Assembly (NCBI RefSeq): GCF_963678635.1
Contig: NC_087071.1
Span: 1,044,537-1,108,536 of the forward strand
Length of the DNA stretch: 64,000 bases
DNA from: Symsagittifera roscoffensis
Taxonomy: Eukaryota; Xenacoelomorpha; Acoela; Convolutidae
Direction: 5' to 3'
In this document: positions 48,000 through 58,911 of the stretch, in pieces
Numbering within the stretch: the stretch's first letter is position 1
Layout of the letters: every line of letters begins with the position of its first letter
Notes under the pieces: model-generated
What the model was told of the DNA's origin: nothing
Databases searched by the model: none
What the model saw: the letters and a program-made list of their open reading frames with translations, nothing else
Program-made: the position numbers and the translations under genes

Positions 48000-49256
48000 A
48001 ATATTAAATACTTTACATTGGTAAAATATCTAATTTATCCAATCATAAAATGTAGTTTAGATCAGGTTCCAAAAGCTTCTGATTGCAGAAAAACAAATGA
48101 TCTTTCTGTGAGGAAGCTTGTCTGCTTAAAATAACTTAAGCACGATTCCATAACATACCTAGCCTTTGAAACTTATGCTTTCCGATAGTCTCTCGTTCTA
48201 CTTTTTATATCTTACCTAGTCGATCAAGGGAGGTTATTGGGCCTCGTAGTATCATCTGTGTTTTCTTCTCCTATCTCCTTTTTTGTATTTCATTACTTCT
48301 TTTGAATTTATCTTTTTCTTTCCAGCTTACTAGTGGAGCTTGTGGACGTTTCTGTTAGAATAGCTTAATTTTCATCAATTTTCTCGTGGGACAATTGAAC
48401 CTTTCAAAGGCTTTTCTGGCAAGAAAAAGCTCTTAGGTAAAATTGAATCGAACTAGACAGGAAAGTTAGTCAAATTGCTTGCGATGGTATTTTACTTTTA
48501 TGCGATAAATTTGAACCAAGACAATAGTTTTTGTATCTAACCTCTTCCAGAGCACAAACCACTTCAATCACGAATTTGAGGGAAAATATCACTTTTTCCG
48601 ATTCAGAAGGTTCAACTACGTTTCGTTCTTTGCAAGTCAAGGCATTCAATCTTGGTAATAATTTGCCAAAGTTTAGTACGCACGCTTCGCGGTAACATCA
48701 GTGTGAGCAGATCTCAAATTTTGAAAATTATGATAGAACTTTTGGACTGCTCTCATATCGAAGAATAAAGTTTCCGAAATCTTTGTGTCATCGAAAAAAG
48801 GTTTAAATAAACTTTGAAAAAAGCTAACCTTGTGCCATATATTAAATGTCCAACCAACATGGTAGTGGATGAGACTGTGCTGGTGCCAAGAACAGTGTAC
48901 AGACCGACTAAAAGAACAAGATTTGTTTATTCAACAAATAATTAATCAAAAAAAACTCACCTTTCTTTTGCATGAACTCCTTGCGAAAACCAATTCATCT
49001 GAAAAGACTACAAAATTTTCAATAGTTCGAAAACGTAAGCAGCAGTTAAAATCTAATTAACAGTGTCAAGGCAGACTTTAAATTACAATTTTTGCAACAT
49101 GTATTTTTGAGAGTAAAAATTTTCAAAGGAATCAATCTGTTCAAGAATACATAGGCAACTTTAAAAGTATACAGGTAAGAGCGGATGAAATTCTCAGACG
49201 CAATTCGAAATCTATTAGAATCAAGACCAGGATACATTCAGTTTATTTACAACCAC
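48000..49256. other. No recognisable gene
   Basis: AT-rich sequence between the assembly gap and the LTR element. A strong acceptor (TCTTTTTCTTTCCAG near 48325) opens only a ten-codon frame before a stop, so it is not convincing as an exon. Confidence 0.4.
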
Positions 49257-49515
49257 TGTGATATCGTATACGGTATCTTATTGGAAACTAGTAATAATTC
49301 AAGAATGCACTCTATGTTGTTTGAATTAATTGTTTTCTTGTTGTCTAATTTAACCACTGAGAGTGATACTGCAGAATCAAACTCTGAGCTATGTACAGCT
49401 GTGTACCAATGTCACTGCCCTCGTGACCTTGAACGTATCATAGTAATAAAAATTGATACCACTGAAGGTTCTTATTACATCATGCAAATACTGCTATTGC
49501 AGTAGCAGTATGACA
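49257..49515 (-). repeat. 3' LTR of the gypsy element
   Basis: On the minus strand it starts TGTCATACTGCTACTGC and ends CGTATACGATATCACA, with the TG..CA ends of LTRs. Matches 55512-55771. The start contains a small hairpin (ACTGCTACTGCAATAGCAGT). Confidence 0.93.
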
Positions 49516-49526
49516 TACCCTCTCGA
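49516..49526 (-). promoter_or_regulatory. Polypurine tract
   Basis: On the minus strand CGAGAGGGTA lies directly before the 3' LTR start TGTCATAC, the position where plus-strand DNA synthesis is primed in LTR retroelements. Confidence 0.6.
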
Positions 49527-49639
49527 GTGGAAAATAAACTTTTTGATATATGAAATAATTTAAACTATAAAGAATTTTATACACTCAGTTCACAAAGAGT
49601 TCCCGAATTTGAAAGATTTGTAATTGCAGACTTTCAATT

Positions 49640-50960
49640 CCTTAGTTTTCTTCAAGGTCGATTCTCCACAAAGGATTCCAATTTATTCCTTTGTCCAGCG
49701 TTGCGTAGCCGAATTTACTCCGGAATAAGTGTCTTTCTAGTAGTCGTAATTTGGACTTTATAGGCCTGTCACTCCGTTCTTGGAAGTCTGCTAGTCTTCT
49801 TCGGAGCTCCTGGAGTGCAGCCTTGAGAAGTTCTCCCCTGAAAACTCCTCCGATACTTCCTTGATGGAATGTTTGACCGGGTCCCCAAACCATTTTGGCT
49901 CTTTACTCTTAGTCTGTCTAGAGCTTTGTCATACTCCCAATTATTTGGCGCTAGAATCGTCTGAAACCCCTTGAGGAGGCTCAAATCTCGTATCCCGCTC
50001 AGATGCTGGCTAAACATGTCCTCTGAGATCGTCCGCAATCTTTTGGACCCCACTTTTGAGAAGTTGGTCTGCAAAATTCTCCCACTCTGCAGGTGCCAAC
50101 TTTCGGCTTTGAAATGTGTCGAGGATGTCCTCAGGTCGTGTTTCTGAATCTATTTTCTTCAGTACGACCTTTTGTTGGGTTTTTTGAGTAGAGCTTGATT
50201 GAACGTCTTTGCTCGAGGGATCCAAAGTGGGTGTTGATTGTTCGTTGCTCTGGCCAGCTGCGGTAGCAGTTTATTTTAGCGATTTCTCTGGTTTTTCGTC
50301 TGGTTTTTTGCCTTTCATCTTTTTCTCTGACTTCTTTAGTGCAACTTCTTGCTGAGTTTTAGCTCCAGGTATCGAACTAGGGCCCGCTGTATTTTGCTTC
50401 GCTCGTTTGATGGCCAGATTTAGACCCCCTCCAGCTTCCGTGTCATACGAGGTTAGAACGGTTTGGCTTTGTTGAAACCGATCCAACGGGTTCACAGAAA
50501 CCGCTAGTTCCACGGCACGTCGCAGTTCTTCATCGGAATCAAGGTCCTCTAATTTTTCTGGGGATTTAATTCTGAAAAGCTTCTTATGTGGTTCCGCCGA
50601 TGGACTTTTGCTTTCGCTCCACGTTTTTTTTTGTGAGCGATATCCGATTTCCTGTAAACTGATCGTGTCGACGTTTTGACTGTCGAACCCGTTTCTGTCG
50701 ATATTTCCCCTATAGCGGTTTTGTGAGCGCTTTTTCAGTCTTACGTAATTCGTCCTTACGCAAAATTGTTTTCTTCAGAGACTGTATTTTTTCATGTTCC
50801 TTATCTTCTATGAATCCCTTCTCCCAGGAGTATATCAACTCCTTTCGTAGTTCTCAAATAGATGTCGTTTTTCGCTGCGTCTCTCCTTTCCTCGTTGCAG
50901 CGAGCGTTCGCTTCGAGCAGTTCCTTGAGAGCTTTTGCTCTCTGACGATCCCTGTCTGAG
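49640..50960 (-). pseudogene. Charged C-terminal region of the gypsy element, broken
   Basis: Successive minus-strand open pieces (51289-50801, 50513-50271, 50225-50010, 50074-49769, 49893-49642) are rich in Lys, Glu, Arg, Gln and Ser. They contain segments such as LAPAEWENFADQLLKSGVQK and a coiled-coil-like KALKELLEANARCNEE. None resembles an integrase core. This may be an element-specific accessory or C-terminal extension, a gag-like duplicate, or sequence that replaced the integrase core. Confidence 0.4.
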
Positions 50961-51039
50961 TGTACTTGCTGTTTGTGCAGTGGGCTGGTGTCCCTGCTGA
51001 GTTCTCCCTTTCTGACTATCTTCAGATTCTCCCGAGATT

Positions 51040-51450
51040 GGTCAATTCTTCGCTTTAGTTGTGGTGCCGTTAGTGCCGATCGTTTCAGATGCTGTTTGTC
51101 GTTTCTGGTGCAACTGGGACACTCTTCTGCTAGGTTCACTATGTCTTTGTACATATACCACATGGTATATGTACAAGGTATGTTGTCCACATAGTATATT
51201 GTCTTTGTTGTCACAATACCACAGGTATTGTGACAACCGTAGCATAGCCTCTTGACCCGGATGACCCCGATGAATTCGTTTGAGCACAACTTGTCTCTGT
51301 TGAAAAGGTACTGACAGTCTGTTGTTCACCAGAAAGCAAAAATCCCGCACTGCAATCTGCGAACACAATGAATTCGTATACGGCCCCATCAGCTCGAAGC
51401 CCTGTTTGTCTCATCTCTCTACGTCTCGTCTGAAGCGGTCCATCCACATG
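51040..51450 (-). pseudogene. Integrase HHCC zinc-binding domain, interrupted by hairpins
   Basis: Minus-strand reading gives VVLKRIHRGHPGQEAML, then LSQYLW, and after an interruption MYKDIVNLAEECPSCTRN. This is the H-x2-H...C-x2-C pattern of gypsy integrase N-termini (family pattern LHxGHxG...CxxC). The zinc domain is split by an insertion containing two adjacent hairpins (51150-51240). No catalytic DDE core follows. Confidence 0.7.
51148..51240. repeat. Twin hairpins inside the integrase zinc domain
   Basis: First hairpin: GTACATATACC, loop ACAT, GGTATATGTAC (about 51149-51174). Second: GTTGTCACAATACC, loop ACA, GGTATTGTGACAAC (about 51207-51237). Both are centred on ACC-ACA-GGT and separated by about 32 bp. 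The arms reuse the interrupted coding sequence (the QYLWY and YMYK codons), so the insertion is a local inverted duplication. Confidence 0.85.
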
Positions 51451-52440
51451 TCCTCGGAAGTCAATTCTGCCAGGAGACTTTTATCAAAAAATTTGGAAAG
51501 ATTTTCCAGTGACTCCTCCGTTTGCTGTTTCTGCAGCTTCTGTTCGTTCTGTTTATTGGACTTTATGGGTGGCTCTATGCGCTCACTTCTTGGTCGCTCT
51601 CCATGTCTTCTGTGGTTGTCAGATCCACCTCGCTTACTTGAATATCGCTCAATTTTATTTCGTTCGGATTAGCCGGTGTGATGCTATTTGGTTCTTGATC
51701 GTTTTCTTCAGGAACTTTACCCATTTCTTCCGGTGTTGCCACTAATTCCCGATTGATGTTTTTCGTAGTGTATGATTCACCCCAGATCAAATGCCAGAAC
51801 GAAAGTAGGCTTCTGTCCGCCTCTTTTTGTTGCTCCGGTTGCAGTTGCCATTTAACCCTTGATTGGATTCTTATCTCACTGTCCGAGCTGTCTCTTTTTA
51901 TCCTGCCTCCGCAAACTATTTTTCTTGTGCATTCCAGTGTCTCAGTAACCTCCTCCTCTTCGGACAATTCGTTTGTGTTTGACAGGGAGTGATTTCACTC
52001 CGGGTCCAGAATGCTCTCCTCTCTTCAATCTTTTTGCCAATCCTGTGGTGTATCCGACCACCAGTCGAATGAACAATTGAAGTTTTCTGACATCTCATTT
52101 TTTGAGTTTTTTTAAATTTTTGTTGACTGATGGAAATGTTTTTGCAGTTTTTTGGCAGGAATGTTTGCTGAGTTGGAATGAAGAAAAACTGATCTGCTTT
52201 CTTGTGAGCTGCTGTTTAGCTGTTTGGACGATTGAGAAAGTTTTTTTCGTTCAGGTCGAGCTTAGTTCCTTTTTGACCGTTTTGGTCGCCATAGCAACCA
52301 CTAAGCGATGACAGCTTTAAAAAAATCCTGCTAGAATTTTCTAGAACGTTTTTCGTTCCGGTTGAGCGATCCAGTGCTTTCTAGCCTACTTCTCATGCAG
52401 TAGAACGCTACGTGAAAAGAAGTGATTGTTGCCACTACAA
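51451..52440 (-). pseudogene. Spacer between RNase H and integrase of the gypsy element
   Basis: Contains an acidic 130-codon frame (51967-51575) with many Glu, Ser and Thr residues, including SEEEEVTETLE and KVPEENDQEPNS, and a basic segment upstream (52098-51916). No domain recognised. About 1 kb here is longer than the usual linker before integrase in gypsy elements. Confidence 0.45.
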
Positions 52441-52449
52441 ACATTTCGT

Positions 52450-53900
52450 CTAATTCGGATTCGGGTCACTATAAGGATCACGCGATAAATAATCGATTTT
52501 CCCCATGTCCCTCCCTGGAATGTGAACTATTTTAAATTGATATGGCAACAATCGATCGACCCACCGGGTCAATCGGGATTGATAGGTTTTATTTGACTTG
52601 TTCCCATCTAAGGCTGATGTTAGGGTTTGCAATGGTAAATTTTTTGATGATAAATGTTTTATCTAAAATTAATGTTTGTATCTGTCAACTGCCCAAAGAA
52701 CTGCAATTAACTCCAATTCATTTATTGAGTTTTTTCATGTATTTATGTACCTGGATGCAAATGAGATCGGAAACCACGAACCTTCATCTGTTCGTTGTTC
52801 TATTGTAGCCACCAAGCCATTATGGCTTGCGTCACATTTAACTCTTGTTTCACGATTAGCGTCCTAGCAATTTACTTTTGAAATGTTCGCTACTTTGTTT
52901 TTATGGCATCAAACGCCATTGTGTGTTCATCCCCCATTCGAATGTTTTTACTGGTAGATTCATGTTTTTCAGCTTTTTCGATTGAATCTTCCCTTTGAGA
53001 AGTGGCCGCAACTTGTCTATTAAGCTTGCCGCTATAGGTATAAGATTTGCTAGATGATTAATACTACCCAGAAATGATCTTAATTGCTTTAAAAATTTTG
53101 GTGGATTTAGATTTTGTATCGCTTCGGTTTTAGTAATCTTTGGATTGACCCCTGACTCCGAAAGGTGATGTCCCAACCAGTTCACCTGGTTTTTGAAGCA
53201 ATTTCGAAATCTTTAATGCCAGATTTTCATAATCCAAATTTTTCAGTACCGTCTCTACTATTTTTCCATGTTCGATTTCACTACCTTTCAACACAATGAG
53301 AATGTCATTTAAAAAAACAAAAAAGTGGTTTTTTTTACGTGGTTAAAAAATCTGTCCATGGCTTTTTGAAGTTCAGCTGGCATGTCTGCTTATCCATAGA
53401 ACCCTTTAAGGAATCTATACGTCCCGGTAACTTTTCCAACGACAATATTGAAGTTACAATGCTTAGCTGCGTCTGCAGCCAATTTTAACTGGCTATACGC
53501 GTACTTCAAATCTAACACTGTGAAGTAAAGTGTGCCCTCTTTGCCTTCTGTAATTATTTGGCTTACCCCATCTATGAATTCATCTACATTGGGCATTTGG
53601 TACCTTTTTTGAACATTTGTCAGTTTATCGGTTTCGCTTCCATCACCAATTTTATCGAGTCGTCCTTTTTTACTGTTATTTCAATTGGGGCTTTGAAGCA
53701 ATCACTTGTAATTTTGTCCAGCTTTGTGATATGACCGTCTGTCAACTGTTTTTCAATTTCTTTTTCTACCGTATCCTGTATATGAGTTGGGATTCTTCTC
53801 CCCATTTCTGGAGTCGGACATAGAGAGTACTTGAATTTTGAACTTGCAGTGTGAATTTTTGAGCTTCTTTGTCTATCAAACAAATCGTTAAACTTATCAA
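52450..53900 (-). pseudogene. Gypsy reverse transcriptase and RNase H, dead
   Basis: Minus-strand order: PTPEMGRRIPTHIQDTVEKE (start of RT), LYFTVLDLKYAYSQLKL carrying the first catalytic Asp, YRFLKGFYG followed by an in-frame TAA and then ADMPAELQKAMD, then HFFVFLNDILIVLKG. The last should hold the catalytic Tyr/Phe-x-Asp-Asp pair, but the first Asp is Asn. Next come LGHHLSESGVNPKITK and LRSFLGSINHLANLIP (connection region) and an RNase H stretch ending FKIVHIPGRDMGKIDYLSRD. Several frameshifts lie between 53390 and 52450. The enzyme would copy element RNA into DNA if intact; it is not. Confidence 0.9.
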
Positions 53901-54320
53901 ATATTTTGTTTTTCCAACCTTATGACTGCTCGCACATGAGCAAGTCAAACCTGGACACTTCTCTTGGAGCTGGTTTTTGTGTAGTGACTATCCCCACTTG
54001 TCCTTGTAAGTCCAATCGCATTATGCATCTGGTTTTAGGCTCCGTCACCAGAAAAGTGCCTCCTTTCACCTCCCAGCCTGCCGAACGAATATTTGTCTTC
54101 AATGCTCCCAATACACAGATTAGTTATTTATTGTAATCGACGAATTGGGTAATCAAATTCAGTTTATCGGACGGAATGAAACTTGCTTTGTTTGAATTAT
54201 AACTTATTTCTTTTGTCGTCGCCAAATGTAAGAAAGTGACTGGACTTGAGGTATCTACCGTCAGTTGTATGGTTTGATTATCTACTCTCACCATGGCCTT
54301 TAGTCATTTTACCCTATTCG
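53900..54320 (-). pseudogene. Gypsy aspartic protease, damaged
   Basis: The minus strand reads IQLTVDTSSPVTFL, where the family has the catalytic Asp-Thr-Gly; here Gly is Ser. A stop follows, then GALKTNIRSAGWEVKGGTFLVTE, the usual second half leading into reverse transcriptase. It would mature the gag-pol polyprotein. Confidence 0.7.
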
Positions 54321-54529
54321 ACGTTGGGTCTCGGAGTAAGTCAATTTTTTGAACTTGTGTCTTCTCCCCATTTAACTTCTTATTGTTTTCGTAAATTCTA
54401 TCGCCACGTATTTCGAGATTCTGTCCATCTCCGGCTGATGTGTCTGTATTGACATTACATCAAAGTCATTACATGAGTCGAATTTTTTTCTTATGAGGTC
54501 ACAATACTCTTCTGATCTTTCGGATGCTT

Positions 54530-55391
54530 CCGTGACTTCGCTCACTAGCTGAGATCTACAAATTTTTGCAAAGTGATTGGGTTTTCCGCAATTCTTACAA
54601 GTTTTGCCAAGTGCCGAACAGTTTTTTAGATGTCCCTGGTCAAATGCTTTTCCGCATCTATCATATGGTTTTGTTTTCCCATTGGAGTTTCAGTTGTTAT
54701 TTTTTCATTTCTTGGCTTCCCTCTTTTGTTGTTGATTTTGATGTTTCCAGTTGAGTTCCTGACAGCCATCACTTGTTCTTGTTTTCTCCTCATCCCAGAG
54801 TTGTAGTTGTTACCCGTTCCTACTGTTGCTGCTGCATTTGTCTTCTGAAAAATCAATGTTGACAATTTGCTATGTTCGGATTTTATAGCTCGCTTCAACA
54901 ATTCTTCTGGATCTAGCGTTTCAAATGTCAGTGTATCCTGCAACGTCATTTTTTTCATTTTCGAAATGAATAGTTCATGAACTATATCACTTTTCATTGT
55001 TCCCAGTTCTGATCTGGCTGCTTGAGCAGTTAAGGCTGCATGAAATGCATCCAGTGATTCCCCGGTTTCTTGCATTCGTGTGAACAATTTAACTCTTTCA
55101 TAGGTCACGCACTTTACCTTTTGAAACGAGACCTTTCAATGTTCGGGACTTTTTAAACGAGACGAGCTATGTTCGGACTTTTGCTAGCTCTGTAATGTCC
55201 CTGAACGACATTTTGGAAATTTCGGTGTGTGGAAAAAACTCTAGTTTATCTCTCAGATTTCTGGCTGTCGTCGCAGCTTCATTCTCTCCCTCTCGTGGTG
55301 TTTCTGGTTGTGGGGGTGGTTCTACTAATATGTCTTTTGGTTCCTCCATCCTAATATCTTGATTTATATTTTCTTTTACAGTTACTGCCAT
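54530..55391 (-). pseudogene. Gypsy gag, capsid plus two zinc knuckles
   Basis: Starts at the ATG at 55391 with a Pro/Glu-rich N-terminus. After a stop or shift near 55110-55165 the capsid-like part reads VKLFTRMQETGESLDAFHAALTAQ, typical of Ty3/gypsy gag, then FETLDPEELLKRAIKSEHSK. The nucleocapsid end has a CGKAFDQGHLKNC segment and a canonical knuckle CKNCGKPNHFAKIC (C-x2-C-x4-H-x4-C). It is related to gag at 32.0-33.1 kb. Confidence 0.85.
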
Positions 55392-55493
55392 TAAATTGCT
55401 CGAACCAGATTTTAAATTGTAACGGTGGGTCTAAATTTGCGGTTTCCCAAATTACAGATATTCCCATACCTGTACTAATATCTTGAGCTGGGA

Positions 55494-55511
55494 TTCCTGC
55501 TGTCTGCGCCA
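55494..55511 (-). promoter_or_regulatory. Primer-binding site
   Basis: Directly abuts the 5' LTR. On the minus strand it reads TGGCGCAGACAGCAGGAA. TGGCGCAG is like the start of serine-tRNA-type primer sites known in some gypsy elements (from memory); the exact tRNA cannot be assigned here. Confidence 0.6.
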
Positions 55512-55771
55512 TGTGATATCGTATACGGTATCTTGTTGGAAAACTAGTAATAGTTCAAGAATGTTTTCTTTGTTGCTTGAATTAATTGTTTTGTTGTTGT
55601 CTAATTTAACCACTGAGAGTGATACTGCAGAATCAAACTCTGAGCTATGTACAGCTGTGTTCCAATGTCACTGCCCTCGTGACCTTGAACGTATCATAGT
55701 AATAAAAATTGATACCACTGAAGGTTCTTATTACATCATGCAAATACTGCTATTGCAGTAGCAGTATGACA
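55512..55771 (-). repeat. 5' LTR of the gypsy element
   Basis: 260 bp, about 96% identical to 49257-49515, with TG..CA ends on the minus strand. Adjacent outer bases ACCAC are the duplicated target site. Confidence 0.93.
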
Positions 55772-55776
55772 ACCAC

Positions 55777-56510
55777 ATTGCAAATGACAGTTGATTTTGT
55801 ACAGATATAATCCATTTTTTGCCAAAAAAAGTTTTTGAAACGATTTTTTTTTAGTCCAGCAAACCTGTTTTAAATCTGCAGAAAAAAGATTTATAGTAGA
55901 TATTTAATCTTCGTGAATATAAGTAGTTCGATCATATTCTGTAAATTCTCAAAACAAAAATTTACCTTAACTTTAAATTGTTGCTGCAAGATATATCCAC
56001 TTTACTGATTTAATTCTTTTTTTTTCATATCATTTATCATTCTTCAGATCATTTACAATCAAAAATTACGGAAAAGTTAAAATCTACTTTATTTAAACGA
56101 AATCCTATCATCTGATGGGAGAGTGTGCCTTGAAAATCAGCAAATAATCTGTATATAATTTGTATACAGCCTGTTTAAGATCAGTGAGTAAATTGAAAAA
56201 AGTTTGAGTAAAACTTAAAGATAATCTGTAATAAATGTGTAAAAAATTAATATAATTTAAGCATGAAGTTAGGTACAGATAAAAGCATTTCGAAGTGTTT
56301 TGCTGGTAATTATATACAATGAAAATACATTATAAAACTTTTGCCAAACAAAGTGCAATACATTGTTTTATTCAAACAACACAGTCGAAATTTTATTACA
56401 CAAAATTACAAAGAATATCAATCCTGCTTGTATCTTTTCTGTACATGGTCGATTTGTATCCATTTTTGTCACAGCGGGACGCCTGCAACTGCTTGCCTTG
56501 GAGTTTACCC
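55777..56510. other. No recognisable feature
   Basis: AT-rich sequence that continues the pre-insertion locus left of 49252. No exon-like segment with both splice sites seen. Confidence 0.45.
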
Positions 56511-56517
56511 GGGTTGG

Positions 56518-57340
56518 CCTCCATAAACCGAAAATGCTTGTCATACAATTACATACATCAGGTGTGTGGAAGAATGCTTGCCATACAATTTTCATACAAT
56601 TTCTAAAAATGGTTGAAAAAAGATGTAAACTTATTTCTGTGGCTGTTTTGACTCTAATAAAACAGTCTGGTGATTGAAAAAATGCTTATCATACAATTCC
56701 CATATATGGAAATTGTTTGACTGCCGTTTTTTTGATGGCGACACAAAAAAATTTTTATCCCATTTTTTTTTTCAACTGCAAATCGATTTTTGTAAGCAAA
56801 CAAACATTTTCCAAAAAATTTATTTTGCATCCTGGATAAAATAATGTCGTTTTTTTAAACTTTTCGTTGTACAATTTTTTTTTCAAAATCCCTGAAAAAT
56901 TCTATTTCTTTTGTATGGCATGTGTATGTACGCCTTGATCATTGTCTGATATTTTGAAAACCCAAAAAATTAAAAGAAACGTCTTTGAAAAATTTTGCCG
57001 AATTTCAAAAATTGGTTACTTTTTGTATAGCATTTGTGAAAAACAGCGTTAAGACAATTCAGGTCGTTTTCTATGCATTGTAAATGTAAGACCGTCGAAC
57101 TTTTGGTGCTTTGAGTAAACAAAGGTATTTGTCACTTTTGTTCGGTTGCAAACACAATCCAAAGTTTTTCAGAAATTAAAATTAGAAACAAGAAATCAAT
57201 TTTTTGGTTTATGGAAAAACACCCATCATATAGTTTCCATATATGGATAAATGCTTATCATAGAGTTTTGTATGAAAGTGTTTAACAAGAAGTTTCTCAT
57301 ATATGGAAATTGTGTGTTAAGAGGTGTTGGTCAACCCGGG
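56518..57340 (+). mobile_element. CCCGGGTTGAC-type element, copy with TA duplication
   Basis: Starts CCCGGGTTGGCCTCCATAA and ends TTGGTCAACCCGGG, 823 bp, flanked by TA on both sides (TTTA|CCC and GGG|TAAC). It closely resembles the copy at 30673-31545 throughout (for example GGAAATTGTTTGACTGCC, TTATCATAGAGTTTT). No coding sequence. Confidence 0.85.
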
Positions 57341-57393
57341 TAACCTGGATTGTAATTTTTTTGACAATTAACTTTTATTTGTTGGATGATCAG

Positions 57394-57430
57394 CGGCGTT
57401 TCGGCATATGATAATATTGAGAACCAATCA
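57394..57430 (+). CDS. Possible later exon of the membrane-protein gene
   Basis: Bounded by TTGGATGATCAG and GTAAGTCTC, the latter a good donor. Entering in phase 2 it reads GVSAYDNIENQS and leaves in phase 0. If the tentative exon at 44554-44585 is real, its phase-2 end would join here. The other two entry frames either stop or look unlike protein. No homology can be checked, so this is a candidate only. Confidence 0.3.
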
Positions 57431-58482
57431 GTAAGTCTCAACTGTGATTTCACAAAAAAGAACCCATTCCCATACAATCAAACAGAATCAATCAATTGCA
57501 TTTTTTCACACAAAAAAAGATTTTGTTGTGAATAAATGAGAGCGACTGTAAAACAGCAATAAACAAACACATTTATCCATCAGCGCGCTGGTTGAACTGC
57601 ATTTAACAAAAACCCCTACTGTTCCAATTTCCACACACTATAATACGTATCACACAATTCCATATATGGTTTCATGGAAAAGTTTCCTCATATAATTTTC
57701 ACCACGAAAATTGAATGGTAAGCGTTTTTTCACTGTGTGATAAGCTCTTTTTATTCCCAAAATCTCTCCAAAAAATTTTAAGTAAGTTTCATTAAGCTTA
57801 TATTCGATTTGATTCACCTAAAATCAATCTGTTCGTCAAAGTTGTATGGAATTTTACAAAGACATTTTTTTATCATACAATTTGTTTTTGTGAAACTAAA
57901 GAAAATGTTTTCGCAGTTCTCATTTTTGTCGTCAAATATGTTTCATGAAGAAAAAAAAACGTTTTCTGTTTTTTTTTGTGCATGCAAAACTTTCAAAATT
58001 TATAACGCAATCCCCTCACAGTGTATAACGCAATCCACTTGCTGTTTTTTTTACATGAAAGAAAGTTTTACATTGAAGGTCACTCGGCCATGTCACATTT
58101 TGTACTTTACAATTTTAGAAAAAGCTAACTGCCTAAAATTAGCCTATAATTGTCCAAAAAAAACAAATAACAATTTTTAAGCTCTGATGTTTTTGAAACA
58201 AAGCCAGAGACAAGAAATTACCTTTTTTCTAAGGATTATCAGTTTTTTACAATGTTTTTCAGAAAACTGCAAATAAAACGATTTTTCTTTATCAAAAATG
58301 AACACCCTAATGCTATCGTTCTTTTGGCTTTTCACCTATACATTTAATCATTGATCGACCATATATCGTTTTTGTTTCAAGCTTACACATCTAAATGCGT
58401 TTAAAATTGGCTTAATTATTTTGTGCTGATCGATAATTTCTTAAAATTACTATTGATCTTTCAAATTGTTTTTCTGTTTTAG
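57431..58482. other. No recognisable feature
   Basis: AT-rich. The 123-codon open stretch at 57809-58180 is Phe/Lys/Ser-rich, without motif, and contains palindromic TTATCATACAATT words of the CCCGGG family, so it is probably chance. Confidence 0.45.
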
Positions 58483-58535
58483 CCCTCAAGCTCCATGTCC
58501 TCGCTATGCTTACTTCTTCGGCCGCAAAGACATGG
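58483..58535 (+). CDS. Exon-2-like exon, diverged copy
   Basis: Acceptor AATTGTTTTTCTGTTTTAG ends at 58482; donor GTAAATATG starts at 58536. Entering in phase 2 and leaving in phase 1, like exon 2, it reads PQAPCPRYAYFFGRKDM. That shares A-P-C, then Y-A-Y, with exon 2 (NAPCDSYAYG). It is 6 nt shorter than exon 2. It lies downstream of exons 3 and 4, so it cannot be an alternative for exon 2 in a simple cis transcript. It may mark a tandem paralogue. In phase 0 it would instead be a terminal exon ending in TAA at 58537. Confidence 0.4.
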
Positions 58536-58911
58536 GTAAATATGAACAATAGTAAGCTTAGAAAGCTTATACAAAATCTATTGTACAGTTGACTGACCCA
58601 AAACTTTAGCATGACCTAGTTTTTTCCAGTTGCACAAAATTTGTTCATGTGTATCACCAGTTTTCAAGCGCTTCGCCAAATTGTCACACACAGAGAATAA
58701 CTGGATAAGAGCTGATCCTGAAAACCCTAAACTGAAAAACAGAAACTATTTTTAGTTTACTTTTTGAAGAAATTTTTTCATACAAAATTGGAGCAGAATC
58801 AGGATCTCCAACCTGTTGAACTTTTTTTGGTAGCTAAAAATAATCAGCATTTTGAATCGATAAGATTTTTTCCTGCTCCAACATTCAAAGAAAGTTGACG
58901 ACCCGGGTTGA

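Larger units (their letters stand above)
49257..55771 (-). mobile_element. Full-length, inactive Ty3/gypsy LTR retrotransposon
   Basis: 6515 bp between paired LTRs, with target duplication ACCAC (49252-49256 and 55772-55776). On the minus strand the order is LTR, primer-binding site, gag with zinc knuckles, protease, reverse transcriptase, RNase H, a spacer, an integrase zinc-binding remnant, a charged region, polypurine tract, LTR. Active-site changes, stops and frameshifts make it non-autonomous, and no integrase DDE core is found. LTRs differ at about 10 positions plus one indel over 259 bp, about 96% identity, so insertion was not very recent. Confidence 0.92.

Noticed and set aside
48336-48375. 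Possible terminal exon after TTTCTTTCCAG
   Set aside because: Only ten codons before a stop in the required phase.
57809-58180. 123-codon plus-strand frame
   Set aside because: Low-complexity Phe/Lys/Ser composition, contains palindromic repeat words, no motif.
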